DNA of 64,000 nt, taken from positions 63,663,084-63,727,083 of the forward strand of contig CM062296.1 of the NCBI GenBank assembly GCA_031216915.1. Reading direction: 5' to 3'. This document shows positions 1-11,837 of the stretch, piece by piece. The notes beneath the pieces were generated by a model, which worked only from the letters and a program-made list of their open reading frames with translations, had not been told where the DNA came from and made no database searches. How positions within the stretch are numbered: position 1 is the first letter of the stretch; each line of letters starts with the position of its first letter. The stretch is from Pictodentalium vernedei. Lineage: Eukaryota > Mollusca > Scaphopoda > Dentaliida > Dentaliidae. Made by a program: the position numbers and the translations under genes.

Positions 1-70
1 TATTCTAAACCCCACCCTAGACTAATGAAAATGGATATTTTTTTAGGGTACGTTACAGAGACCAGCCTAG
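1..70. repeat. Fragment of a dispersed repeat (CTAAACCCCACCCTAGA)
   Basis: The first bases share the word CTAAACCCCACCCTAGA with 6050-6070, where it sits in a longer CCCTAACCC-rich stretch (5998-6075). The window therefore opens inside a dispersed repeat copy. No coding content is seen. Confidence 0.35.
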
Positions 71-163
71 AGGCTAAATTTAGGAAGAAGTTACTTCTCC
101 CTCCCAAGGTTTTAAGGAGAAGTGAGGTGAAAATAGGGAGAAGTGAGCAAAAAATAATTTTTC

Positions 164-640
164 TCAAAAAGCTATGTCAAGTTTATCAAATTACTTTTGA
201 CAACCAAATATTCTCAAGAACCTGTGTTAGGTAAAGGGTTAAATTCAGTTTATCAAATTTACTTTTGCCAACCAAATGTTATTTCTCAGAAAGCTGCTTT
301 AGGTAAAGGGTTAAATTCCATTTAGCAAATTATTTTTTTGTCAACCAAATATTATTCAATTTATTCTAAAAAAAAACTGTGTCAGGTAAAGGGTTAAATT
401 CAATTTAGCAAATTATATTTGCCAACCAAATTTTTCTCAGAAAGCTGTGTTAGGTAAAGGGTTACATTCAGTTTAGCAAATTGTTTTTGCTAATCAAATA
501 TTATTCCACAAAAAGCTGTTTAGGTAAGGGTTCAATTAAGTTATTAGTGTGTGTGTGTGTGTGGGGGGGGGGGCTGTTTTAAATTCAGTTCAGTGAATTA
601 TTTTTGCCAACCAAATATCATTTCAATTCAGTTCAGAGAA
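164..640 (+). repeat. Tandem array, ~67-85 bp units carrying a TTAGGTAAAGGGTTAA motif
   Basis: About six degenerate units follow one another, each reading roughly TTAGGTAAAGGGTTAA, then TTCAGTTTAGCAAATTA, then TTTTGCCAACCAAATATT, then TCAGAAAGCTG. The AGGTAAAGGGTT word recurs near 229, 300, 385, 452 and 520, so spacing varies from 67 to 85 bp. The array decays after 540, where a GT microsatellite and a G11 tract (546-573) intervene. The recurring word equals the terminus of the TTAA-flanked MITE family found elsewhere in this window. Confidence 0.8.
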
Positions 641-704
641 TCATTTCTTTCAGGCAAATGTTCTGTTATCAAGGAAGATAACTGAATTTGTCAGTTTGCC
701 TTGG

Positions 705-1485
705 TTCCAGGTCAACTCGGCCTCGGGTCAACTCGCCCCTGCCAGTTTTCCCAGGTCAACTCACCCCCGATCGGAGGGCGAGTTGACCCGCATTTGAGGG
801 GCGAGTTGATCCCACATTGTTCCTGCGCGCCCTCGGCGTGCTAAAACCTTTCATTCATTCATTATTCAGAACTTGATCAACATAAAATGTATTAAAATCT
901 GAACCTACGTTTCCCCAATCCTCATTTTCTTGAACTTCGGAAAAAACAAACGAAATGCATCTTGCCTTTCATTTGTCTTTTCCTGAGTTCCAAAAAATGT
1001 ATTAAAATCGGAATCTACGTTTCGTCATTCCACATGATATTCCTCGGCGAAAATCATTTGTGATTTCAATACATTTTCTTGAACTTCGGAAAAAAGAAAC
1101 ATTTCCCCATTCCTCGGCGAAAAGGAAATAGGTTTTACTTCCCCATTGTTCGTCATATATTTCTCGGCGTTTTCAATACATTTTCATGTTTAATTAGTAT
1201 AAATGTGTCTTTACGTGTTTTGTACGAGTGCTGTAACCAACTTTATATTGTAATTTATATTGTAAAATAATAAAATATATATTATTGAAATAAAAAATGC
1301 TGGTCTGGCTGAACTTCATAATATTGTTGTAAATAATAGATTATAGTATTAAAATAAAAAAAAATGCTGATACATGTATAACTAGAGTTACATTTTTTTA
1401 ACCGAGGACAACTTGACCCGGGACGACTTGACCCGAGGGCGACATCACCCGAGGGCGAGTTGACCCGAGGGCGAGTTGACCCGTT
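705..1485. mobile_element. Foldback-type element with arms of GAGGGCGAGTTGACCC words
   Basis: The left cluster (711-815) holds GGTCAACTCGCCC-type words and then their inverse, GGGCGAGTTGACCC. The right cluster (1400-1484) has at least five words in the inverse orientation, spaced about 14-17 bp. The inverted arrangement around ~580 bp of non-coding DNA suggests one element with tandem-repeat inverted ends. No transposase is visible and no target duplication could be fixed. Confidence 0.5.
816..862 (-). repeat. Dispersed repeat tail (GGCGTGCTAAAACCTTTCATTCATTC)-like
   Basis: A stretch reading CGCGCC..CGGCGTGCTAAAACC followed by CATTCATTCATT matches 17438-17492 in inverse orientation. A (CATT)n end next to a conserved GC-rich word is typical of a retroposon tail, but no tRNA-like head was found. 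Confidence 0.4.
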
Positions 1486-4400
1486 CCCATTTGCTTTTTA
1501 CACCATGTATTTCTTCAACTTACTACTTTTTGGTAATTTAGTAGGACCCTTATTGTGACTACCACAAATGGAACACACCCAACAATAATTTTTAAAAATC
1601 ACATGCTTCAAACTCACAAGTGCTAACTAAAAAATAAACATTTTTATCATTACCAAAAATGTTTTTTTTTAAATAAATACCCTGTATAGCGAAGTTTGAT
1701 GTGGAAATCACTTTTGAAATGAAACATTAAAAAAGAACTTGAGCAATTTTTATCTTGTCATCTAACTTCACTCTAGTGAAAACTTGAATTGTCATGACGA
1801 AATCGTGCTGTGGTTGGTATTATTTTTGGGTTTTATGGGAAGTAAAATCAATATATTTAGTAATTCTTTAACCTGCCCAATTATTTGCTTTCATTGCACT
1901 TATTTTTTTTCTATTTTTTTCCAAGCGAAGTTAGCAACGGACATTACGTGTACAGTACCCATATGAGACTGGTCAATTAATACCCCAGTTATTGATGCTA
2001 AATTTAGATTAGTGCTGTCTATTTATAGAGGAACTATTTATGAGTGGGCGTGTACAATTACTTATCTTCACTGACAACAGAGCAACAATAACAGGAACAT
2101 TGGCTTTAATATATTTTATTTCATTCAAGTGTTCTAACTTTTAACGAGCAATAAACTATAGAAACATAATACACTGCACATAGATATTAACATAAATAAG
2201 TTTGTTTTTTGCACACTGATATTTACATAAATGAGTTGTCATTTTTTAATCTTTTAACTTCATTTGGTTTCTTATAACTAACATTGCAGTATGTTCAACG
2301 TAGATTGAAACAAAAACACCGCCGCGGTGTGCTCTCCTCCGTGGAGTTCCAGTGGACCGCAGTGATTGATCAGTGGAAGACAGTTTTCAATACACTGTGA
2401 CCCACCGTGGCCATGGGCGTTAACGATCAGTTTAATTGCTTTCGCATGTCAGTTTCTCTGCTGATTAATAAATACTGTCTTGTGACGTCAACTGGCAAGA
2501 CAACTGCTTTTGTTACTGGTATTAGATAATTTATTTTAAATTAAAATTGGAATTTGGAGGAGGCAGACGGCGACTATTGCAGTGGTTTGAAATTGTAAAT
2601 TGGGAATAGAACAGTCAGTTCCATTTGGTTAAGTACAAAGTCCTCGTCACTTTCGAAACTAAACTGTTGTGTTTGCGCGATCGATTTGATCGAGGAAATA
2701 AATAAACCAGACTTGAGAAAAACAAATAATATTCGCGAAGTTCCCAATTTCACATTTTGTTTACAGCTGTAGGCCAACACGCGATGAACCGTGTTTTTCC
2801 TGGGTGGGAAGTGGGGGTGAAAAAGCCTCCTGCGCCACAAAAGCGCCCACGGCGCACGGCTAATGATCGAAGTGATACCAGTTCACGACATTGAGTCAAC
2901 TCGACCAGCACATCCTCTTTCCTGTCTTACTCTTGTCGGGCAACGCAATTAAAGATTCTTATAAAAAGGATATAGTAAAAAGAAAATATAGTGTTTTTGA
3001 ATGGATACCAAAACGTATCTCACTCGAGACTGAAACTAATGATTATTTCACAGGGGGGAGGGGGGGGGGGGGGTGGACGGGAGATATTTGCATACAGAAA
3101 TAAATATCCTTCATCCAATTCTGTAGGGGTTTGTACATACTTTTATACTCTTTGCATTTGCAGATTTTTCAACGTTCCTCTACATTGTTGTTATTTGTAT
3201 TATCAATTGAAATAGCTAAGCCTGAATGTATGTAAAAATACGTGGGTGAATATAAGGGAGATGCCGAATTAAAATATCTGCGAATGTGCCATTCTAAGAG
3301 AGAGTACACTTCAGTGGGAAAGAGATAGAGAGAGACAGATATACGTGATGAGGGGGGGGGGGGAGTAAGAAAAAGTGAAAGAAAATTAGTACACGAAATT
3401 ATGCGCAAGTGCATGTGGTCGTATGTCTGCATATTACTCTCTGTGTGTTTGTGGGGGGGGGGGGGGGGGGGGTGTCCGCAAGCTAGGGTGTGTATTTTGC
3501 TGTGCGTGCATGTGTTTTGGTTTTTCGGGTTTGGGTTTTTTGTTGTTTTTTTTTTGTTTTTTATGAACTACTGTAAAAAAAAACCTACCTCTGATGAAAA
3601 TGTGTCTCATAAGCCTCCATAGGCTGGATTTCATATAAATATTTTGAAAATACTCTACATGTATGTATATTATGCATGTGTATTGAAATGTGACACTTAA
3701 ATAAAATATTATTCTACGGTTACTACATAAAAGTAGTCGGGATTGAAGTGATTAATTAGGTACAGTAGATTAAACTACCACTTGCACAAGGTGTGAAATA
3801 ACATTTGAGTGGCGCGACAAAGCACAGAGCTGTCCTTCAAACCAACATCTGTTTTAACACCTCTGCACATGACAAGCTTGAGAAAAAATAAGAGACAAAT
3901 CAATATTTTCAATTACTTTTTATTAATTCAGTAATCATAATTATAACCATATGTAAATAAAATCAATAGAAAATAATGTTTTTTTTAAATTTCCAATAAT
4001 GACAAGCCAGACCACCATACATCGTAACCCTAGCTCAAACATGACCCGAAATTTCGTATTATAATTTTTTTGTTTTGTCCCCCCACACGTGTCTTGAAAC
4101 CCCAAAAATTAAAATAGGTCTTTCAGACAGGAGATTTTAGTTCCTCTATCGGAGATTTTCTGACGCCACCCCTGATTTTTGCGTGCAGCCAGCACATCAA
4201 AATTTCAGTGTCTTGGCAGTGTAAGATTCAGTCATCCATACCACTCCTAAATGGTGAAGTAAATAGCCCTCCCCTCCCCGAAACGAGGCAATTGGGCCCC
4301 AGACTCCCATAAACCCACACGCACAAATAGGCCTATATCATTGATTGCTTGCCCACCCCACTCCCCCCTCCCATCTTGGCCAGTTTTCCTTGCTAGTGCA

Positions 4401-4490
4401 TGCAGGCGCTTCAATATGTGGATTCCGAAGCGTCTTGGGCTGAAACGTCTCAGGGCCACCACAAGCATTCCTTTTTCGTTAATATAACAA
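1486..4490. other. No gene recognised; intergenic with simple repeats
   Basis: Only low-complexity DNA is visible: poly-G tracts at about 3062-3073, 3351-3363 and 3451-3472, and purine-rich stretches around 3300-3340. The ORFs here translate these tracts and have no recognisable domain. Confidence 0.6.
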
Positions 4491-4953
4491 TAACATGATT
4501 TTGGAGGGCATTATGGTTCATTTGCGGCCCTGCAGCAATGATGAACAGCCCGAGGGTTTATTAAAGGCCCGAGACGAAGTCGAGGGCCGTTAATAAGCCC
4601 AAGGGCTGTTCATCATTGCTGCAGGACCGGCTAATGAATCATGATGCCTGACAACAATTATGTTATTACTATTATTACCACATCCTGTTATAGCTATACC
4701 GCACGAGGGAATTGCTGGAAGAAATAATCAGTAAGTCGGTTCGATATTTCTGTTTCGATCGCGCGTTCGACTTCCGTTCGGAAATACAAAGGACTTCACC
4801 CGAATGGGAGTAATTCATCAGACCATGGAATCTAAAAATAGCCGGGCCGCGGGCCGCTAATGGCTATTTATACCATTATCCGCCCGCGGCCCGGCTTCGT
4901 CGAATGACGTCCCTGAAATTATGGAGTTTTAACAGCCCTCCAAAATCATGTTA
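4491..4953. mobile_element. TA-flanked MITE with two internal hairpins
   Basis: The ends are a ~18-bp inverted repeat, ACATGATTTTGGAGGGC on the left and its complement before 4952, each bordered by TA. Inside are two further palindromes: a CTGCAGCAATGATGAACAGC arm pair at about 4529-4625, and a GGGCCGCGG-type pair at about 4843-4896. There is no ORF. TA duplication and short size suggest a Tc1/mariner-type non-autonomous element. Confidence 0.7.
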
Positions 4954-6523
4954 ATCTACTAGTAACTTATAGATTTAGTGGTAATAATGTAGTTTATTTA
5001 TGTTAATTCCACTCTCAACATTTACATTTTAACATTCCACTCTGAACTTAACTTTTAAAATCGTAAATCGGATTCCCTTCCTCCCCAACCCACAATTTAT
5101 TCAAAACTCAGTACCGGTAACATGATTCTTCTCCCCGTCAATAGCAACAGTAAGGTAAAAGACCGTCGGGGAAATGTCCAGATATTGTACTGGTCAAGTT
5201 ATATTTTTTTCAACTCACATCCATGATTTCAGTACGGTATAATATTTATTTTTTCGTAATTCCTCGAGTTCTGAATCGATTTTGATGAATAACATTCCGA
5301 ATCGCAGTAGCTTTCAATAACTTTTTCAAATATTGAACTATCTTTTTAATATTTCAAGTAAAAGTAAAATTAATATTTCACTGACTGTGAAAAAATTTGA
5401 TCTAATTAAGAGCCGGTGACTGAGAGATCAAAAGATAAACCGACGTCAGCCGAACATCCCATCACACAGTTTGACATATTCATGCGAGATTAAAAATACG
5501 ATTCAAACTCCATATTTTGATCGTTTTTTTTCTGCCATATTAATGCTTTTTATTATCAAAAAACATGTATGGAGCATACGTATTCAATTTATACTTAAGT
5601 GCAATACCTAACAATCACTGAATAACAATGAACTGAAACTATTTTTGGTGGAAGAATAAACCTGATTACCGCACTTGCAAAAAACACAAGTTAATTATAG
5701 ACAAATTGAAGTCACGTGGTGGGGTTTTGAGACCCCACCTCGTAGTGTAATTAGTGGGGTCTCAATTTCAGTGTTCATATGGGCAGCGTACACGACATGG
5801 AATCGCCAGAAATAACTTTTCTCAGCGACTTTTCAAAACTGCAAGGCGTCTTTGCCCAGAGAAAGAAATTGGGCGAAGACCTGGTGTTAAGGGCAAAGAT
5901 ATCGCCTACTTCGCCTTGTAGGTTGGTCCCTGGTACGTTATCATAAAATGCATGTCCATTCTATTAAAACGACTTTTGAGGAAAAAATTTTTTGGGGTAG
6001 TAGCAAACCCTAACCCTACCCTTTACTGACCCTAACCCCACTCCACCCCAACTCTAAACCCCACCCTAGAAAATTGGGATTTACTTGTGGGACTAGCCAC
6101 CTAAATTGCGTTAGTCACCTAACCCCCGTTTATACCAATAATTAGCCCCCTAAGTAGTCATTTATGAGTGCGAACAGACAGACTGATAACATAATACGAC
6201 CGTTTTTTAAACGGGCGTATAAAAAGCATTGTAACTGGTGATGAAAACTAAAATGATGCATTTTGCCAGTGCTCCTTGAGCCATGATCAGCGAGAATTTG
6301 TTATGAGGCTGAGGACAGGCATGACTTTAAACTTCATATGCGAATGAAAATCGATTTGTGCAAATGATTCTCGCAAAGAAAACAATGAGAATCAACTTTT
6401 ATTCGGGGAAAATGTTCCTTCGATTATTGTAGATTCTAAAAGTGGCTTTAAAAAACCAGGAGAATGCTCTGTGGCTGTCTTTCCCCCTCATAATAAGGTA
6501 ACAAATCTTTACTTAGCAGTGAC
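4954..6523. other. No gene recognised; small hairpin and repeat fragments
   Basis: A hairpin on GGTGGGGTTTTGAGACCCC lies at about 5711-5765. A CCCTAACCC-rich repeat lies at 5998-6075. A stretch at 5855-5935 (AAATTGGGCGAA ... GGCAAAGATAT) has a diverged relative at 12765-12832. No coding evidence was found. Confidence 0.5.
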
Positions 6524-6587
6524 GTCTAGAGAAGTCTTGGCTGTCTACGTAGGCATGCCTATGTAGGCAGCCAAGGCTTCACTAGAC
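6524..6587. repeat. Imperfect palindrome, ~30-bp arms
   Basis: GTCTAGAGAAGTCTTGGCTG reads inversely as CAGCCAAGGCTTCACTAGAC around the centre GGCATGCC. It could be a small hairpin element or the core of a decayed MITE. Confidence 0.75.
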
Positions 6588-6810
6588 ACACGACCACTGT
6601 CACAATACTGTAATTTTCATCAGCAAGACCACCAAAAGCCTACAGTACAGTGAGTCTACAATAAAGTGGAAACCTCGATGCGCTATTTAATAGGCAATAA
6701 TTGCATCTCAACCATATCTGAATATCACGATATTTTTATAGTAATAACACATCAGTTGATCATGATTTGGCCAGTCAAAAGCGCTAAGATGATGAAATCA
6801 AAAAACCCTA

Positions 6811-7128
6811 TACAGTTAAAACTAGAAGTCCTGTCATGAAATGCGCACAAATAGCATGTTGATATGCGCGTTAATGTGCGCGTTATGGCCCAAGTAAAGC
6901 TGTCAAATTTTGTACATATCGCCTGTGCACAAGCAATGTTTCAGCCAATGGACCTCCGGGTTACCCGGAGGTCCATTGCCAGAAACATTGCATGTGTTTG
7001 CTATGAGTAACCAGGTGAATCTGCCATGCTTTGGTTGCCATTCGATATGACAATTGCGCGCAATTCCAATGCGCAATTAAGCCTAGATAAGCACACTATT
7101 CGTGACAGGACTTCTAGTTTTAACTGTA
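6811..7128 (+). mobile_element. TA-flanked MITE, CAGTTAAAACTAGAAG family, copy 1 (318 bp)
   Basis: Perfect terminal inverted repeats CAGTTAAAACTAGAAGTCC / complement are bordered by TA on both sides. The centre (about 6943-6985) is a hairpin CAATGGACCTCCGGGT with its complement. A second copy of identical length lies at 44690-45007 in the opposite orientation. TA duplication and these ends fit a Tc1/mariner-type non-autonomous element. There is no ORF. Confidence 0.9.
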
Positions 7129-8180
7129 CACCCTAAACTTACTGAATTCAAACACTGGGGTGAAGTCTCACCTGCCAGGAAGCCCCCAGAAGAAATGTAG
7201 ACTCCTATAAATTAGGAAGCTGAAAAAAAAATAGGGAAAACAAGTGAAGCCCAACCAAAAGAGTTAAATTTGGGGAGCAGATTAGGTCTAGACCTGCGGC
7301 TGGGGTTCAAGATATTCCAACCCCAAATTAACAGTGTCCGTCATCTGCAGAGAATTAATGGAGGACGTGTTAGACCAAAACAACTAGGAATGCCCGCTTG
7401 TTGACAGGATCTTTCCTTCCACACCCTAGAAAGGGAACAGCTATAGGCACCACCTTCTGGGTGTCTGGTATGGAATTGGAGGGTATCCGAGGAAAGGGTA
7501 AATCTCAGATTCCCTCCATATCCACTGATTCCACTCACTGGAAGTTGGATGGTGTGGTCAAAATTGGTTAGGACACACTCATTGAGGGCTCCTCTCATCC
7601 ACCGGGGAATTCCCCAGTGGTAGAGCGGATGTCATGATCTCTTTTCGGCATTTATCGGGATCTTTTATTGATACATGTTTAGGTCACCCCATTTGGAATA
7701 GGGGATCAAACTCTTAAAGATTGAGTTCACTCTTCTTTCCTGAATCCCCGGAACTACTCCAGGGCAGTTGGGTTCCAGACAGTTTTCTTTGGTATGATAG
7801 TCTTTGGCTTTTCAAATAAAATGGGGAAGAGTGTTGTTGAATTGCTATTTATTCCCACTCGCGTGACGTCATCAGAGATTGTTTGTGAACCAGGAAAGAC
7901 TTCCAGAACTCCCCGGAACCTGTTCCAGCTGTGAAGATGAATTCCACCACTCTGAGGCCTCATGTGACCGGGATTAGCCTATTGGATTCAAGAGAACACA
8001 GAAGAAGACAATTCAAGACATCGTCTGTCTCTCGCTTCGAAAAATCAAGACTGTGTGGTTGACAATTCCTAAAAAGAAATCCAAATTAGTCTTTTTGCCA
8101 GGAATAATTGGTAAGATCCTAGTTATTTTACCCGCAATATTTTTCTAAAGTAGAAATCCACCCAACTCAAGTCTACTTTA
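7129..8180. other. No gene recognised
   Basis: Two minus-strand ORFs of 85 and 69 codons lie here but show no recognisable domain and no continuity with one another. A tRNA A-box-like word (AGTGGTAGAGCG at about 7616) lacks a matching B box. Confidence 0.45.
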
Positions 8181-8323
8181 GTAGCAGACTTTCAGGAACC
8201 ATTGGCAGTGGTGCCAGCTGTCAACTCTATGAGCTCATTTCATATATTTTTGTGTTCTTTTCCTCCCAACCTTCATTTTGATGCATAATTTGTGTATATT
8301 TAATTCAGCCCTCGAAATTAGCC
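8181..8323 (+). repeat. Dispersed repeat, paired with 16060-16190
   Basis: The words GTAGCAGACTT, CAGGAACCA, CTCTATGAG, CCCAACCTTCATTTT and ATAATTTGTGTATATTTAAT occur in the same order at 16060-16190. The two copies are diverged direct repeats of an unidentified element. Confidence 0.75.
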
Positions 8324-8500
8324 ACAGCAATCAGCACTGCCGTGGTGAATGCTGTGGTAAATTGGTTTTACTGCAACATATAAATGCTGTGGTAATATTT
8401 TTCCTAGATTCTCAATTTATAATTTTGTATGCTGGTAGTAAATATTTCAATGATGTGTGTTACTATTAGTCATGAGCAATGTGCCACACTCTTAATTATA

Positions 8501-8565
8501 TAACTCAAGTATTGAATATCAGGACTGGCAGTTATCTGCCAGTCCTGATATTCAATGCTTGGGTT
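8501..8565. repeat. Near-perfect palindrome, 30-bp arms
   Basis: TATTGAATATCAGGACTGGC is mirrored by GCCAGTCCTGATATTCAATG across a TTAT loop, with outer TAACTCAAG / CTTGGGTTA. No TIR or target duplication was identified. Confidence 0.85.
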
Positions 8566-8568
8566 ATG

Positions 8569-9480
8569 AAAGGCTACTTGCACTCCTAGTACAGTACTTG
8601 GTGATGTTCTATAGTTCAAACTATATTTATTTCCAAGAAACCAAGTGAACAAACTTTAAGCTATACAAACACGGTCGTAGATTTGACATGAAGCCTGAGG
8701 CTTATAAGCCACCGTCTCCACATAATGTACAGAATTGATATTCACCTCTGTGGTTGCCATAACAATCAGGCCAGCCCAAATTGCACGAGCGATCGCTCAG
8801 GTTACGCACCGTTCGTGCAAACTTCCTGTCGTGGGTCCGATTTTTCGGTTGCTAAAAAAATTCCTTGGATTTCCAACTAAGAGCTGAATAAAAAAATGTC
8901 AGACAATACCACAAAATCCAAAAAGGAATCTCTCACTAAAATAAAACTTTCAAAAGTTGGTCAATGTTGCACCATTTTAGTTATTAAGTCGATGAAGGGT
9001 GTGTTTGAACTGAATGTGTGAGTGACCAAACACCCAGAAAGACACCCCCAATCATGGACTGCGAGGAACAGTATAATCAATGTGGTAAACGAAAAAGAGA
9101 TGACATAAAACTGCATAAAAGTATGGCTTGCTGTGCCCTTCAGTATTTGATTGATTTAAAACACGCTCATCGATTAAATATTGATGGGCATGACAAGCCA
9201 TCTTCGTTGCGCCAGTTCGTTACGGATTCAAGCAAATCTAACCAGCATTGAGCAATAAAGTCTGTTGCGAACAGTATTTCCTTCACAAGCTCGAACACTA
9301 AAACTCTGATCATCTGGTACAGAAAATTATAAAGCGAATGAACCAATGGCGTAAGGCTCTGGCAAAAATAAAACAGAGATGACGTCGTGTGAATGAGGTA
9401 TGTATACATGTAGCGAATCACAAGTGCTATTTGTAACACATGCTCGTCACCTACACGTGGTAATGTTGTGAAGGTTTTTA
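8569..9480. other. No confident gene; one unrecognised 77-codon ORF
   Basis: An ORF at 9018-9251 (+) is rich in Lys, Asp and His and is not recognised. It may belong with the transposase-like remnant that follows, but no shared motif proves this. Confidence 0.3.
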
Positions 9481-9990
9481 CAACTCAAATTCATAGCAAA
9501 AGTTCCAGGGAATGTTTTAAAATGTCAGACCAAAGATCACTTTTTAAAAAGTCGAACCCAGAATCTGTAACGGAGAAAACCTTTAGAAAGTGGCCAATGT
9601 CATGCACCACTTTACCTTTGGGGTTGACAAGGTGAGGAAAGTCTTCAATATGAAATGCTTAATGTGTTCAACAAAGTGGGACGCCATAGTAAATGAGGCG
9701 TCCAAACGTGGCTGCGTGGGGTGCTCACCAACGGTGTTAAACAGTACATTGATGGTGTAAAACTCACGCAGCGGTCCAATATTGAAAGACACTGTAAACC
9801 AGACTCCCTTCATAAATTTGCGCAGAATTTGTGTAAATTTGACAACAAGGCTGGCAATGCAACACAGCCAATAAATGACCCCACACCCTCACTCAACTCT
9901 CAGTTAACAGTGAACAAGATGTTTGTTGACTCAAGTCACCAGTCATATGTCAAGCTGCACCCCCCCCCCCCCCACCCCCCACACACACAC
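9481..9990 (+). pseudogene. Possible zinc-finger transposase-like remnant (frameshifted)
   Basis: Read with one or two frameshifts, 9520-9950 gives a continuous acidic and basic protein. It contains a Cys-X2-Cys (KCLMCSTKW) followed by His-rich RSNIERHCKPDSLHK, then a low-complexity linker. A CXXC...HX(n)H arrangement at the N-terminus is typical of BED-like fingers of hAT-derived proteins, but the match is by eye only. The 158-codon ORF at 9721-10197 is the 3' part and runs into poly-C/CA repeats. It could equally be an unrelated decayed gene. Confidence 0.3.
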
Positions 9991-10130
9991 CACCAATTTG
10001 TTTCGAAAAAAGTTTTAAAGATAGTAGATTGGGTGGGTATAAATTATTTGGAGACACAGAACACAATAGTAACAAAAATCAAGGAATACAGCAATGTAAA
10101 TTGTTTATTTGCAAAACATCAGAATGAGTT

Positions 10131-10590
10131 TACCGTATTTACTCTATGTATTGGGACAGCTGAAAATAATTATTTTCACAGGTGTCCCAATTCTTAGAAA
10201 AAGGGGAAAGAACAGAGCCTGGTCTTGATTTGATGCTGAATAAAGTTGTGTGTGATTCGTTTTCCATCACTATATACGAAAATCGCCGTCCAATTTTTTT
10301 TTGTATTTTCATTTTTTGCTTCCAAAACATAGCTTATGATCTCTCATTGGATCGGGCGTATTGTGCTCATTCCAATGAGGGATCATAAGCTATGTTTTGG
10401 AAGCAAAAAATGAAAATATTTAGTTACCCAAGAATTTTTTCTATGAGAGTCGTCTGCTACTAGCGACAAGCCAACTGGAAACAAATCTCCTGAATGTCCC
10501 AAACTTTGGAGTATAAAAAAAATATAGTTTTCTGGAAAAAATGTGTGTCCCAAATCATAGAGTGTCCCAATACATAGAGTAAATACGGTA
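10131..10590. mobile_element. TA-bounded MITE with TACCGTATTTACTC ends, nested palindrome
   Basis: The ends are ~28-bp inverted repeats: TACCGTATTTACTCTATG on the left and its complement ending at 10590. The inner part (10310-10415) is a palindrome TTTTGCTTCCAAAACATAGC / complement around a TCATTGGA...TCCAATGA centre. It resembles the core of the TTAA-flanked MITE family listed below, suggesting one element sits inside the other or that the two share a core. Confidence 0.85.
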
Positions 10591-11837
10591 GTACCGATCA
10601 AGGTATAATTGAGACAACAATAAGCCAGGAGCATTATTTTCAATAAAAATCCATTTCCTGCTCAATATGATGCTCCTGGCTTCTTTTTGGAACATAATTT
10701 TCATTATTATTTATACAAACAGGTTACGCGAAGCAAAACGGGTTACGCAAAAAAAATTTGTGGGACCCATTTTCAGGTTATGCAAAATTTAAATTATGGC
10801 AGGCCTGCAATGCCGTGGGAAATGGAATTTACCTCAGCAAGTGATTGCCATGGTAAAATATTCCAAATTTCGAGGGCTGTTAATTTGAATTTAAGGGGAC
10901 GTCCAACCTAAACATTGGTAAAATTTCATGTAATTTTCTTTCAAGTCTAAAAAAGGCTCAAAATGAATAACCCCAATAAATTATATACCAAAATGCTTGG
11001 AATGAAACATAGAACATGTGGAAACTAACATTTGCCATGGAACTGCTGCCATGTGTAAATAACACCACCTGAAAGTCTGCTATGGCATAAGTAAGAGAAC
11101 AAAATTTTTACAATAAAATAACTCAAAATAAAACAACAGCTGTATTCTATAAACATTGAAGTACATACTCGAAGAAATGATTTTCCTAATTCATGAAAGT
11201 AATAAAGATTGAGACCAAATGTTATAAGTGGAGTGCTTACTGATTGAAGACAGACATTTTCTTTTGTTCATGTTTTGATTTGGGGAGTTCAACAAATGTC
11301 AACTTGATCAACAAATGTCAACTTGAAGGAGTCCACCAAGAGAAGTATGGAAGGACAAAAAAGTGTCTCCCAGTATAAAGATGTATGTGCCACTATGGTG
11401 TTTTGGAAAGAAACTGATATTCTTCTATGTAGAATTTACTGCAAAGTCAAACATTGTAGTTGAATAAATATATTTACAAACCCCTTGCACTGTAACCCCT
11501 CTTTTATCCCATGCAACAACTTGATAGTGATTAAATTGTTAAATTTGTTTGGTTTATCAATAAGTATAATAGCTTTGTTTACTCTTGGACACCAACCAAT
11601 ACACTCATGATATCTGTTGGAGAAGAAATAAGGGTAACTGTAACCTGTCATTGCAATAAATCATCTAATGTACAAAGTACATTGTTATTCAAAACACATC
11701 AAATCAACCTTAAATAACCATTATTGCATTGTACTTTCCCCATGGAGGCTTATTGGCATATTGAGATCAGAAGGGCACATCCTGAGGTCTCACTAGTTTT
11801 TTTTAAGAACGCAGGTACACAAAGCAATCCCGAAAGA

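Noticed and set aside
5700-5770. Hairpin GGTGGGGTTTTGAGACCCCACC as a terminator or regulatory RNA
   Set aside because: Eukaryotic context, no adjacent gene, and hairpins are very common in this window.
7603-7700. tRNA-like word AGTGGTAGAGCGG after GGGGAATTCCCC
   Set aside because: No B box at the right distance and no cloverleaf; not called as tRNA or SINE.
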